Source of the DNA: an uncultured Bacteroidales bacterium | GTDB taxonomy: Bacteria > Bacteroidota > Bacteroidia > Bacteroidales > P3 | Direction of reading: 5' to 3' | Assembly: GCA_947177845.1 (NCBI GenBank) | Contig: CAMWVZ010000079.1 | Span: 1 to 5,190, forward strand | DNA length: 5,190 bases | In this document: positions 1-5,190 of the stretch, in pieces | Layout: every line of letters begins with the position of its first letter | Numbering within the stretch: position 1 is the stretch's first letter | Translations under genes and position numbers: made by a program | The notes under the pieces: model-generated | The model's input: the letters and a program-made list of their open reading frames with translations, nothing else | Database searches by the model: none | What the model was told of the DNA's origin: nothing

Positions 1-195
1 GCCTCGGCATAGTCCAAGCAAGTTTGGCCTCTGCGCTCTGCTTCGGAGAACTTAGTTTGATTGCTTCGCACCTTATATCGTTCGGGAACAGATTTTATCG
101 AAACAAAGGGCACTAGATTTAGTGTAACACATAGAGAATAAGGGAGAAAAAAGTTATCAACATAGATTTCAGATAGGGTAAAGCCGTAAATTTAT
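1..195. other. Non-coding left edge and promoter region
   Basis: I find no supported gene here. Bases 1 to about 75 are GC-richer and have short internal repeats (CTCTGC followed directly by GCTCTGC, and GCTTCG twice, near 43-48 and 63-68). On the minus strand this part is an open frame running off the window edge, reading ...RSNQTKFSEAERRGQTCLDYAE; it has no good start codon and resembles no domain I know. I have a faint recollection that similar sequence recurs between genes in Bacteroidales genomes, which would make it a dispersed repeat, but I cannot test that here. Bases 76-195 are AT-rich and lead into the promoter of the following gene. They include TTATCAACA at 154-162, one mismatch from the classical DnaA box. 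Confidence 0.35.
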
Positions 196-203
196 TACTT
201 TCG
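196..203 (+). promoter_or_regulatory. Bacteroidota -7 promoter box (TACTTTCG)
   Basis: TACTTTCG matches the Bacteroidota primary sigma -7 consensus TAnnTTTG with one mismatch. No convincing -33 TTG or TTTG element lies at the usual distance. The box ends only 4 bases before the ATG at 208. Transcription normally begins several bases after such a box, so the transcript would have almost no 5' leader. This agrees with the lack of any Shine-Dalgarno sequence. Confidence 0.6.
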
Positions 204-207
204 CAGT

Positions 208-1407
208 ATGAAAAAGATAACCTTTTTGCTTTTGACGGGTGCATGCCTGTGGGTATTGCCGCTCTACGGACAATATAGCGTACACAAGGTGAACGGAGGC
301 GAAGTTGCATCCGAGGGCTCCGCGGGCTTGTATTACTGCCTGCCGCAGAACACGCTCGAAGTGGAAATTACGGTTGAAAAGACTTTCTTCGAACGCGGCA
401 TATACAGCGATTACGCCGAACAACTGCTCAAGCTTCCCGCCATCAAAGCCGACAAAACCAGCTACGCTATCCGAGAGATACGCATTCATACGCTCCGAAA
501 AGCCGACCCTGCACAGACCTATAAAGTGGAAGGCCCCGACTTTCCCTCGCTCCGCCTCTCGCCCGAGGGCATTCTTTCGGGCGTGAACCTGCCGAACGAG
601 AAGATGCCTCCCGCCAAACCCATGGCCGAGTGCGGAGAAAACGAGGCCGAGAAGGTGAACAACCCGCATCCCGACGCCCGTGCCGATTTCGCGCCCGTGG
701 CCGCCCTCAACGCCAGCCGTCGTTTCGACACGGTGGTGGTGCGTCACAAGAGCGACACGGCCACCGTCATCGAAAAAATCCTCACGCCCCGCATCGATGT
801 CAAGAACCTCTTTGAGCAGGCCCGCACCATGGCCGACCAAATCCTCAAGATTCGGAAAAACCAGTCGGATTTGCTTTCGGGATTGCAGGAAGTGCCCTAC
901 CCCGAAGGCACGCTCAAATTCATGTATCAGCAGTTGGAACGCAACGAACACCGTCTGTTGGAATGCTTTACGGGAACGATGCGCGAAGAGCGCCTGCATT
1001 ACAAGTTCGAAGTGGTGCCGCAGGAGGGAAAGACTTCCTACGCGGTGGCGTATTTCAGTCCCGAAGAGGGGATGGAGAAAATGGAAGGAGCGCATGAAGA
1101 CGGTGCGGATGTGCTTTATCTGAAACTGACGCCCCTGCCCTCCATGGCTGCCGAGGAAACGGACAACGCGCCCGAAGGCTTCGCCTGCCGGGTGCCGGCC
1201 AAGGTGAAAGCCGAAGTGGTGTATAACGGGAATGTGTTGAGCCAACGCGAAGTCTTTGTGGCGCAATGGGGCTATGTGCGCACCCTGCCGCCACTTTCCG
1301 GCTATCGTCTCAAGCTGCACGAAAACACGGGCTCCTTGCAGGTGTTCGAGAAAATCGACCCCGCCTCGAACCCCGCTTCGAACGCCTCCAAGAAATCAAA
1401 ACGCTAA
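208..1407 (+). CDS. Secreted DUF4831-family protein
   Basis: This encodes 399 residues of unknown function. Residues 1-21 form a signal peptide: MKK, a hydrophobic stretch rich in Leu, then LYG before Q22, so the mature protein should be periplasmic or surface-associated. I see no lipobox and no later membrane segment. The body resembles the Bacteroidales family DUF4831. An N-terminal beta-rich part carries YYCLPQNTLEVEITVEKT (residues 42-59) and GIYSDYAEQLL (64-74). A variable Pro- and charge-rich stretch covers about 130-165. The characteristic helical segment lies at 204-255, with ILKIRKNQSDLLSG and YPEGTLKFMYQQLERNEH followed by CFTG. A C-terminal beta-rich part ends in a PASN-PASN repeat and a basic tail. 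The ATG at 208 is chosen because it starts the signal peptide and the next Met is about 130 codons away. The family name comes from pattern memory and its biochemical role is unknown. It probably shares a transcript with the next gene. Confidence 0.85.
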   Translation: MKKITFLLLTGACLWVLPLYGQYSVHKVNGGEVASEGSAGLYYCLPQNTLEVEITVEKTFFERGIYSDYAEQLLKLPAIKADKTSYAIREIRIHTLRKADPAQTYKVEGPDFPSLRLSPEGILSGVNLPNEKMPPAKPMAECGENEAEKVNNPHPDARADFAPVAALNASRRFDTVVVRHKSDTATVIEKILTPRIDVKNLFEQARTMADQILKIRKNQSDLLSGLQEVPYPEGTLKFMYQQLERNEHRLLECFTGTMREERLHYKFEVVPQEGKTSYAVAYFSPEEGMEKMEGAHEDGADVLYLKLTPLPSMAAEETDNAPEGFACRVPAKVKAEVVYNGNVLSQREVFVAQWGYVRTLPPLSGYRLKLHENTGSLQVFEKIDPASNPASNASKKSKR

Positions 1408-1419
1408 TTTTCCACGACA

Positions 1420-1680
1420 ATGGCCGTATCTGCCGCCAAACGCAAGCCTAAGATAAAGTTCCGCAAATATAGTTTTGCCTTGTCCGACAGGGAAAAACGG
1501 CGCTACGACAGAGTGTGCGCCTACGAGAAAATCGGATTCAGGCAACTTGTCAAGAAAGCCTTGCGCGAATACTACAAAACCGTGGACCTGCCCGAAGAAG
1601 CCTTTTCGGACGAAAATCAGCTGGACTTGTTCGAACAGAGAGACCTGTTCGGCAATCCCGTGCGCGAACGGCGCCGATAG
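1420..1680 (+). CDS. Small ribbon-helix-helix-like protein with tandem clamp-type motifs
   Basis: This encodes 86 residues and I do not recognise a named gene. A basic N-terminal tail (KRKPKIKFRK, residues 7-16) leads into a pattern like a ribbon-helix-helix DNA-binding domain. A likely strand, KYSFAL, is at 16-21, helix 1 at 22-37, a turn with a Gly at 39, and helix 2, RQLVKKALREYYK, at 41-53. Helix 2 resembles the 'SRSELIREALREYL' type of RHH protein. After an acidic linker come QLDLF (67-71) and QRDLF (73-77). The first matches the bacterial sliding-clamp binding consensus QL[SD]LF exactly, and the second fits the looser Qx[SD]LF form. The tail VRERRR is basic. The start lies 12 bases after the preceding stop with no clear ribosome binding site, so translation probably depends on co-transcription with the DUF4831 gene. 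A transcription factor or antitoxin-like role is possible, but no toxin gene is adjacent. The coding call is firm, the fold moderately so, and the function unknown. Confidence 0.82.
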   Translation: MAVSAAKRKPKIKFRKYSFALSDREKRRYDRVCAYEKIGFRQLVKKALREYYKTVDLPEEAFSDENQLDLFEQRDLFGNPVRERRR

Positions 1681-1683
1681 AAA

Positions 1684-2967
1684 TCAGGTTTTCTGCTTCT
1701 CTTTCTTGGCGGCGGGAAACAGGATATTGTTCAGGATAAGCCTGTATCCGGGCGAAGAGGGATATAGATTGAGGTCTGTGGGAGGATCGCCCACAAAATG
1801 CTGATAGTCTTCGGGGTCGTGCCCTCCCAAAAACGTCCATGTGCCTTTGCCGTAGGTGCCGTGTATGTAACGCGCCTCTCCCAAAGCTTCGTTCTGCCCC
1901 AATATCACCACCTCGGGCTTGAGAAAACTGCGGCGGAATGCCGTGGTCTGCCCCATGAATCCGTGTATGAGCCTTTCGTGGTTCTGACAAAGCATCGTGG
2001 GAATCCAGTCCCACTTGGCCGAGAAGTCGAACAGACTGAAAAAGTCGTTCTTCTCGTTGAGCGTCTTGGGGCGGCTCAAGGTGACGTCTATATCCGACAC
2101 TTCGTAGGCATAGGGGTCTGTGACGATATGAAAATCCTTGAATGCGAAAGTCTTGCTGAAATCCAAACGTTGCTGGGCATCGCTCTGCATGGCATCGCCG
2201 TCGAAGGGAGGCTGGCAGATATCCACGCCCTCGGCGGCCAAGGCGATATCGTAGCTGTCGGGCGCCGAACACATGGCGAAAAGGAAGCCCCCGCCCAGCA
2301 CAAAATCGCGGATTTTGTGCGCCACCGCCAGCTTGAGCTGCGATACCTTGCCGAACCCGAACTTCGCCGCCATGGCCTTCTGCGCGGCCTCATCCTCCCT
2401 ATACCACGCCTGCCGCCCGTAAGCACCCCAGAATTTGCCGAACTGCCCCGTAAAATCCTCGTGATGAAGGTGCAGCCAATCGTAGAGGGGCAACTCCCCC
2501 GACAGCACCTCCCCGTCGTAGAGCACATCGTAGGGAATTTCGGCATAGGTGAGCACCAAGGTGACGGCATCGTCCCACGGCAGTTTGTTCTTGGGTGAAT
2601 AGACCGCGATACGGGGGGCTTTCTGTAAAGGTACCTCATCCATATTCGACGAAGCGGAAGCGATTTCCTCGCGCAGGGCGCGCACCTGCACGTCGGAAAG
2701 CACCTGCGCCCGCACATCGCGCAAGGCACATTCGCTCTCGATTTCGCGGCTGTAGGGCAAAAGGAAACTTCCTCCCCGATAGTTGAGCAACCAACTGATT
2801 TCGACTCCGTTGGCCAAGACCCAATAGGCCACGCCGTAGGCTTTGAGATGATTGCTCTGCTCCCTGTCCATGGGCAGGAGCAACTGCGAGGCGCGGCAGA
2901 GATTTCCCGCACCGACGGTCAGAACCACCGCCAACAGAGCCGCAAACAGGCACTTTCCTTTCTTCAT
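1684..2967 (-). CDS. Secreted conserved protein, often named 'asparagine synthetase B'; GATase1-like
   Basis: This encodes 427 residues. The first 26 form a signal peptide (MKKGKCLFAALLAVVLTVGA, then cleavage near CRA-S), so the protein is exported. It closely resembles a Bacteroidota family that databases often label asparagine synthetase B. However, I see neither the N-terminal Cys glutaminase nor the SGGxDS ATP-pyrophosphatase motif of real AsnB, and export argues against that activity. Landmarks are HLHHEDFTG (166-174), GGGFLFAMCSAPDSYD (225-240), GGHDPEDYQH (381-390), VGDPPTDLN (392-400) and SPGYRLILNN (405-414). The order is an RIAVY strand at 119-123, a Gly-rich strand ending in a Cys at 233, then YGKGTWTFLGGHDPE. 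This resembles a class I glutamine amidotransferase or ThuA-like fold with Cys233 at the nucleophile elbow. That fold is inference and the real reaction is unknown. The frame can be read from GTG at 2970, but ATG at 2967 has the better ribosome-site spacing. Its start lies just downstream of dnaB on the same strand, so the two probably share a transcript. Confidence 0.9.
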   Translation of the reverse strand: MKKGKCLFAALLAVVLTVGAGNLCRASQLLLPMDREQSNHLKAYGVAYWVLANGVEISWLLNYRGGSFLLPYSREIESECALRDVRAQVLSDVQVRALREEIASASSNMDEVPLQKAPRIAVYSPKNKLPWDDAVTLVLTYAEIPYDVLYDGEVLSGELPLYDWLHLHHEDFTGQFGKFWGAYGRQAWYREDEAAQKAMAAKFGFGKVSQLKLAVAHKIRDFVLGGGFLFAMCSAPDSYDIALAAEGVDICQPPFDGDAMQSDAQQRLDFSKTFAFKDFHIVTDPYAYEVSDIDVTLSRPKTLNEKNDFFSLFDFSAKWDWIPTMLCQNHERLIHGFMGQTTAFRRSFLKPEVVILGQNEALGEARYIHGTYGKGTWTFLGGHDPEDYQHFVGDPPTDLNLYPSSPGYRLILNNILFPAAKKEKQKT

Positions 2968-2969
2968 CA

Positions 2970-2980
2970 CCCCTCCCCTT
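2970..2980 (-). promoter_or_regulatory. Strong purine-rich ribosome binding site
   Basis: The minus strand reads AAGGGGAGGGG just before TG-ATG. Its GGAGG core (2972-2976) sits 4 bases from the ATG at 2967 but only 1 base from the GTG at 2970, so it favours the ATG. Such a strong site is unlike the other starts in this window, which have none. It would allow independent initiation after the dnaB stop at 2987. Confidence 0.6.
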
Positions 2981-2986
2981 TATCGT

Positions 2987-4570
2987 CTAAAACCCACGCC
3001 GGGGCGGGCGCGTGAGGCAGAAAGGCGCCTCACCGTTGTCTACCGGTATATCGGAATTGATAGACGAAGGCATCGTGACTACCGACGCGCCCGCCCCCAT
3101 GCCGGCGGGGTCGTCGAAACTCGTGTTCGGCACCATATTCTGATAGGCAGGCGAAGCATCGCCCCCCATATCGGTAACCATATTCTCGAATTTTGCGAAT
3201 TCCTTGATGAAACGCAACTTCACCTTACCCGTCTTGCCGCTACGGTGCTTGGCGATGTCCAATTCCGACTCGCCGTCCACCATGCCTTCCTGCTCCTGTC
3301 CGTAGTAGTCGGGACGATAGATGAACATCACCATATCGGCATCCTGCTCAATGGCGCCCGATTCACGCAAGTCCGACAACTGCGGCCGCTTGTCGCCGCC
3401 ACGGGTCTCCACGGCACGGCTCAACTGCGAAAGCGCCAGGATAGGAATCTTCAATTCTTTCGCCAATCCTTTGAGTTGGCGTGAAATCTGACTGATTTCC
3501 TGTTCGCGGTTTCCTTTGTAGGCATCCCCGCCCCGCATCAGTTGCAAATAGTCGATAAACACCATTTGTATATCGTGCTGCTGCTTGAGACGGCGGCATT
3601 TGGCGCGAAGCTCGAACATCGAAAGCGCCGGCGTGTCGTCTATATAGAGAGGGGCTTCGGTAAGCGGCCCCACCTTGCTGTAGAGCCACTGCCATTCGTA
3701 GTCTTTCAGGTCGCCCTGCTTGAGTTTCTTTCCGTTGATGCGGGTTTCGGCCGAAATCAAACGGGTGACGAGTTCCACCGACGACATTTCGAGCGAGAAA
3801 ACCGCCACGGGTTTCTTGTGGTCCACGGCGATATTGCGCGCCATAGTCAGCGCCAAGGCCGTCTTACCCATACCGGGACGGGCCGCCATAATCAGCAAGG
3901 TGCCTTTCTGCCAGCCGCTGGTCATGCTGTCCAAGTCCGGGAAGCCCGAAGGCAGACCGCTCATGCCGCCCTCTACCTTCGAAATGGCCTCCACCTCCTT
4001 GATAGCCTCGTCCACCAACAGTTTCATATCGGTGTAGTCGCTGCGGAAATTGTTCTCGCCTATGGTGAGCAGTTTTGACTCGGCTTCGTCGAGCAAATCC
4101 AAGGGGTCGGAGGTGTCTTCGTAGGCGTTCTTCGTAATATCCGAACCGATACGGATCAATTCGCGCTGAATGTATTTCTGCTGAACGATTTTCGTGTGTT
4201 CCTCGATATGCGCCGAAGAAGCCACCTTGTTGGTGAGATTGGCCACATAATAGGCGCCGCCCGCCACCTCCAACTGCCCCGAGGCCTTGAGGTCGTTGGT
4301 TACCGTGAGTATGTCTATCGCTTCCGAACGGTTGAAGAGATTGTTGATAGCCGCGTAGATGACTTTGTGCTTGGGGTCGTAGAAATATTCGGGACGCAAG
4401 ACGTCTATCGAATTGGTCACCGCCTCCGGGTCTATCATCAGCGCGCCCAAAACGGCCTGCTCCACATCGAGGGCCTGCGGTGGCAACTTGCCTTGCTCTA
4501 AAATCGAATTGTCGGAAAGGGCGTTTCGGAAAGCCGCCCGTTTTTTCTGGTTGGTTATATCGTTCATCAT
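2987..4570 (-). CDS. dnaB: Replicative DNA helicase DnaB
   Basis: This encodes 527 residues of the hexameric 5'-3' helicase that unwinds DNA at the replication fork and binds primase. The N-terminal domain starts near LPPQALDVEQAVLGALMI (29-46), the usual DnaB opening, and runs to about residue 130. A linker region follows, then the RecA-like ATPase domain from about 205. Walker A is ARPGMGKT (230-237, Lys236), the catalytic glutamate is in SLEM (Glu261), and Walker B is FIDYLQL (338-344, Asp340). Sensor motif H3 is ILALSQLSR (377-385, Gln382). H4 is LSDLRESGAIEQDAD (398-412), and the likely arginine finger is Arg443 in KHRSGKTG. All motifs are intact and contiguous, with no intein. About 60 residues after position 467 form a Gly/Ala/Ser/Pro-rich tail not needed for the core. 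The frame stays open upstream to a TTG at 4579, but the ATG pair at 4570 and 4567 follows directly on a promoter box and is the better start. The exported-protein gene follows after a short gap. Confidence 0.97.
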   Translation of the reverse strand: MMNDITNQKKRAAFRNALSDNSILEQGKLPPQALDVEQAVLGALMIDPEAVTNSIDVLRPEYFYDPKHKVIYAAINNLFNRSEAIDILTVTNDLKASGQLEVAGGAYYVANLTNKVASSAHIEEHTKIVQQKYIQRELIRIGSDITKNAYEDTSDPLDLLDEAESKLLTIGENNFRSDYTDMKLLVDEAIKEVEAISKVEGGMSGLPSGFPDLDSMTSGWQKGTLLIMAARPGMGKTALALTMARNIAVDHKKPVAVFSLEMSSVELVTRLISAETRINGKKLKQGDLKDYEWQWLYSKVGPLTEAPLYIDDTPALSMFELRAKCRRLKQQHDIQMVFIDYLQLMRGGDAYKGNREQEISQISRQLKGLAKELKIPILALSQLSRAVETRGGDKRPQLSDLRESGAIEQDADMVMFIYRPDYYGQEQEGMVDGESELDIAKHRSGKTGKVKLRFIKEFAKFENMVTDMGGDASPAYQNMVPNTSFDDPAGMGAGASVVTMPSSINSDIPVDNGEAPFCLTRPPRRGF

Positions 4571-4576
4571 AGGGCA

Positions 4577-4584
4577 CAAAAATA
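4577..4584 (-). promoter_or_regulatory. Bacteroidota -7 promoter box (TATTTTTG) for dnaB
   Basis: The minus strand reads TATTTTTG, an exact match to TAnnTTTG, followed by TGCCCT and then ATGATG. The first ATG is 6 bases after the box, so transcription would begin at or within a few bases of the start codon. No good -33 element is visible at the expected spacing; upstream is a G-rich stretch. This box also makes the TTG at 4579 unlikely as a start, because it lies inside the promoter. Confidence 0.65.
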
Positions 4585-4657
4585 CAACCGAGGCAAGGCT
4601 TCCCCCTCCCCGAAAGGCAGGACTTTATTAACTGTTAATTTTGTTCATAACCCATTC

Positions 4658-4725
4658 ATACCTCTCTCATTCAGCATCTTCCATGTTGAAAACGTTAAGC
4701 CTCTCTTTTTGAGAGATATAGGTAT
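4658..4725. repeat. Bulged inverted repeat with a competing small hairpin
   Basis: ATACCTCTCTC (4658-4668) is complementary to GAGAG plus AGGTAT (4711-4715 and 4720-4725). This gives 11 base pairs interrupted by a 4-base ATAT bulge, with a 42-base loop. The same GAGAG can instead pair with CTCTC at 4701-4705 over a TTTTT loop. The region lies between the mtaB stop and the dnaB start, upstream of the proposed dnaB promoter, so on the minus strand it would be the 3' untranslated part of mtaB or a readthrough leader. The small hairpin has no U-tract after it, so it is not a clear terminator. Whether it has a function is unknown. Confidence 0.35.
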
Positions 4726-4770
4726 AGAGCGTTATTTGTGAAGCATTTATAAACGGAGAAGTTTTCAACA
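4684..4770. repeat. Perfect 10-bp inverted repeat TGTTGAAAAC / GTTTTCAACA
   Basis: TGTTGAAAAC occupies 4684-4693 and its exact reverse complement GTTTTCAACA occupies 4761-4770, with 67 bases between the arms. The right arm includes the last codons and TGA stop of mtaB. Each arm contains TTTTCAACA in one orientation, two mismatches from the DnaA box TTATCCACA. The arms could be a protein-binding pair or coincidence. The spacing is long for a hairpin. Confidence 0.3.
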
Positions 4771-5190
4771 GCTTGTCGCCAGACACCAGTCCTTATGCTC
4801 GTCCTTGAACAAGGTTTCCAGACGCACCGTCTCCACGGCATTGATTCTCTCGGGACGGAACACGCCCGCCACCCTCAGGTAGTTGGGGGTGTAGCCGAAC
4901 ATCTTGCCGTCGCGTACATCCGACTCCCACAGCACTTTCTGTTCGCTATGCAGGAAGCGCGCATAAAAACGCTGTTTCTTCATATCGGACAAAACATGCA
5001 TGCGCGCGCTGCGCTCGGCCTTGCGCGCCGGTTCGTAGTCTTCCCTGAGCAAAGACGAAGCGGCCTCCTTGCGGGAGGAATAGCTGAATACGTGCAAGGC
5101 GCTCAAATCCAACGCCTCCACAAAGCGGTAGGCGTCTTCGAAACAGGCGTCGGTTTCGGTGGGGAAACCCACAATCAAGTCGCAGGCGAT
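4765..5190 (-). CDS. mtaB: tRNA t6A37 methylthiotransferase MtaB, C-terminal part
   Basis: The last 141 residues are visible and the gene continues past the right edge. MtaB is a radical-SAM enzyme that adds a methylthio group to threonylcarbamoyladenosine 37 in tRNA, giving ms2t6A. The visible part opens with CDLIVGFPTETD, the conserved DVIVGFPGET block near the end of the radical-SAM domain. Next comes LHVFSYSSR, matching the family's HVFPYSxR element, then a charged helix containing FYARFL. The end is a TRAM-like RNA-binding segment with KVLWE and GYTPNYLRV; the last is typical of MtaB rather than MiaB or RimO. The UPF0004 domain and the CxxxCxxC cluster cysteines lie outside the window. 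The usual RxGTxA after HVFxYS is replaced by RKEAAS, a mild divergence. The frame is open to the window edge, so the Met-like TTG at 5178 is just an internal Leu codon. MiaB and RimO are the alternatives but fit less well. Confidence 0.88.
   Translation of the reverse strand: MACDLIVGFPTETDACFEDAYRFVEALDLSALHVFSYSSRKEAASSLLREDYEPARKAERSARMHVLSDMKKQRFYARFLHSEQKVLWESDVRDGKMFGYTPNYLRVAGVFRPERINAVETVRLETLFKDEHKDWCLATSC

Noticed and set aside
169..1320. Long minus-strand open frame (383 codons) opposite the DUF4831 gene
   Set aside because: It is antisense to a gene with a signal peptide, promoter box and recognisable family pattern. Its His/Arg/Gly-heavy composition is typical of a shadow frame, and it extends into the promoter region.
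1798..2598. Plus-strand open frame (266 codons) opposite the exported protein gene
   Set aside because: The composition is shadow-like and there is no domain, promoter or ribosome site; the opposite strand carries a clearly conserved protein.
3780..3900. Possible intein insertion at the DnaB Walker A region
   Set aside because: DnaB is a common intein host, but the motifs here run continuously from Walker A through H4 and the length fits an uninterrupted protein.
3542..4078. Plus-strand open frame inside dnaB
   Set aside because: It is fully antisense to the DnaB ATPase domain with all motifs intact; GC-rich third positions explain the lack of stops.
3864..4577. Second minus-strand frame (237 codons) overlapping dnaB
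   Set aside because: It is a frame-shifted reading of dnaB, rich in Arg and Gly, with no family resemblance.
4701..4715. CTCTC-TTTTT-GAGAG as a rho-independent terminator for mtaB
   Set aside because: The stem has only 5 base pairs and no U-tract follows it in the minus-strand direction.

Overview
The window looks like chromosomal DNA of a member of the Bacteroidota, most likely Bacteroidales. The reasons are TAnnTTTG-type -7 promoter boxes directly in front of two genes, weak or absent Shine-Dalgarno sites before most genes, and a DUF4831-type secreted protein and an 'asparagine synthetase B'-named secreted protein, both of which I know only from this phylum. Coding DNA is fairly GC-rich and has a GC-rich third codon position, which creates many long shadow reading frames. 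I cannot name the genus.

Layout: positions 1-207 are non-coding as far as I can tell; the first ~75 bases may belong to a dispersed repeat or to the end of a neighbouring reading frame, and the rest is an AT-rich promoter region. A plus-strand pair follows: a secreted DUF4831-like protein (208-1407) and, 12 bases later, an 86-residue ribbon-helix-helix-like protein with two tandem sliding-clamp-type motifs at its C-terminal end (1420-1680). This pair converges on a minus-strand block with only 3 bases between stop codons. Read in its own direction, the minus block is mtaB (5190-4765, 5' end outside the window), a 194-base AT-rich intergenic region with inverted repeats and a promoter box, dnaB (4570-2987), and 16-20 bases later the secreted protein usually called 'asparagine synthetase B' (2967-1684).

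How the genes fit together: dnaB is the replicative helicase and mtaB a tRNA methylthiotransferase, both housekeeping. The secreted protein downstream of dnaB is very probably co-transcribed with it but has no evident link to replication. The small DNA-binding-like protein with clamp motifs is the most intriguing item. It is encoded close to dnaB but on the opposite strand, and a replication link is inference only.

I see no mobile element, CRISPR array, tRNA or rRNA, no intein in DnaB, and no convincing new multi-gene system. Most of the window is ordinary core genome.
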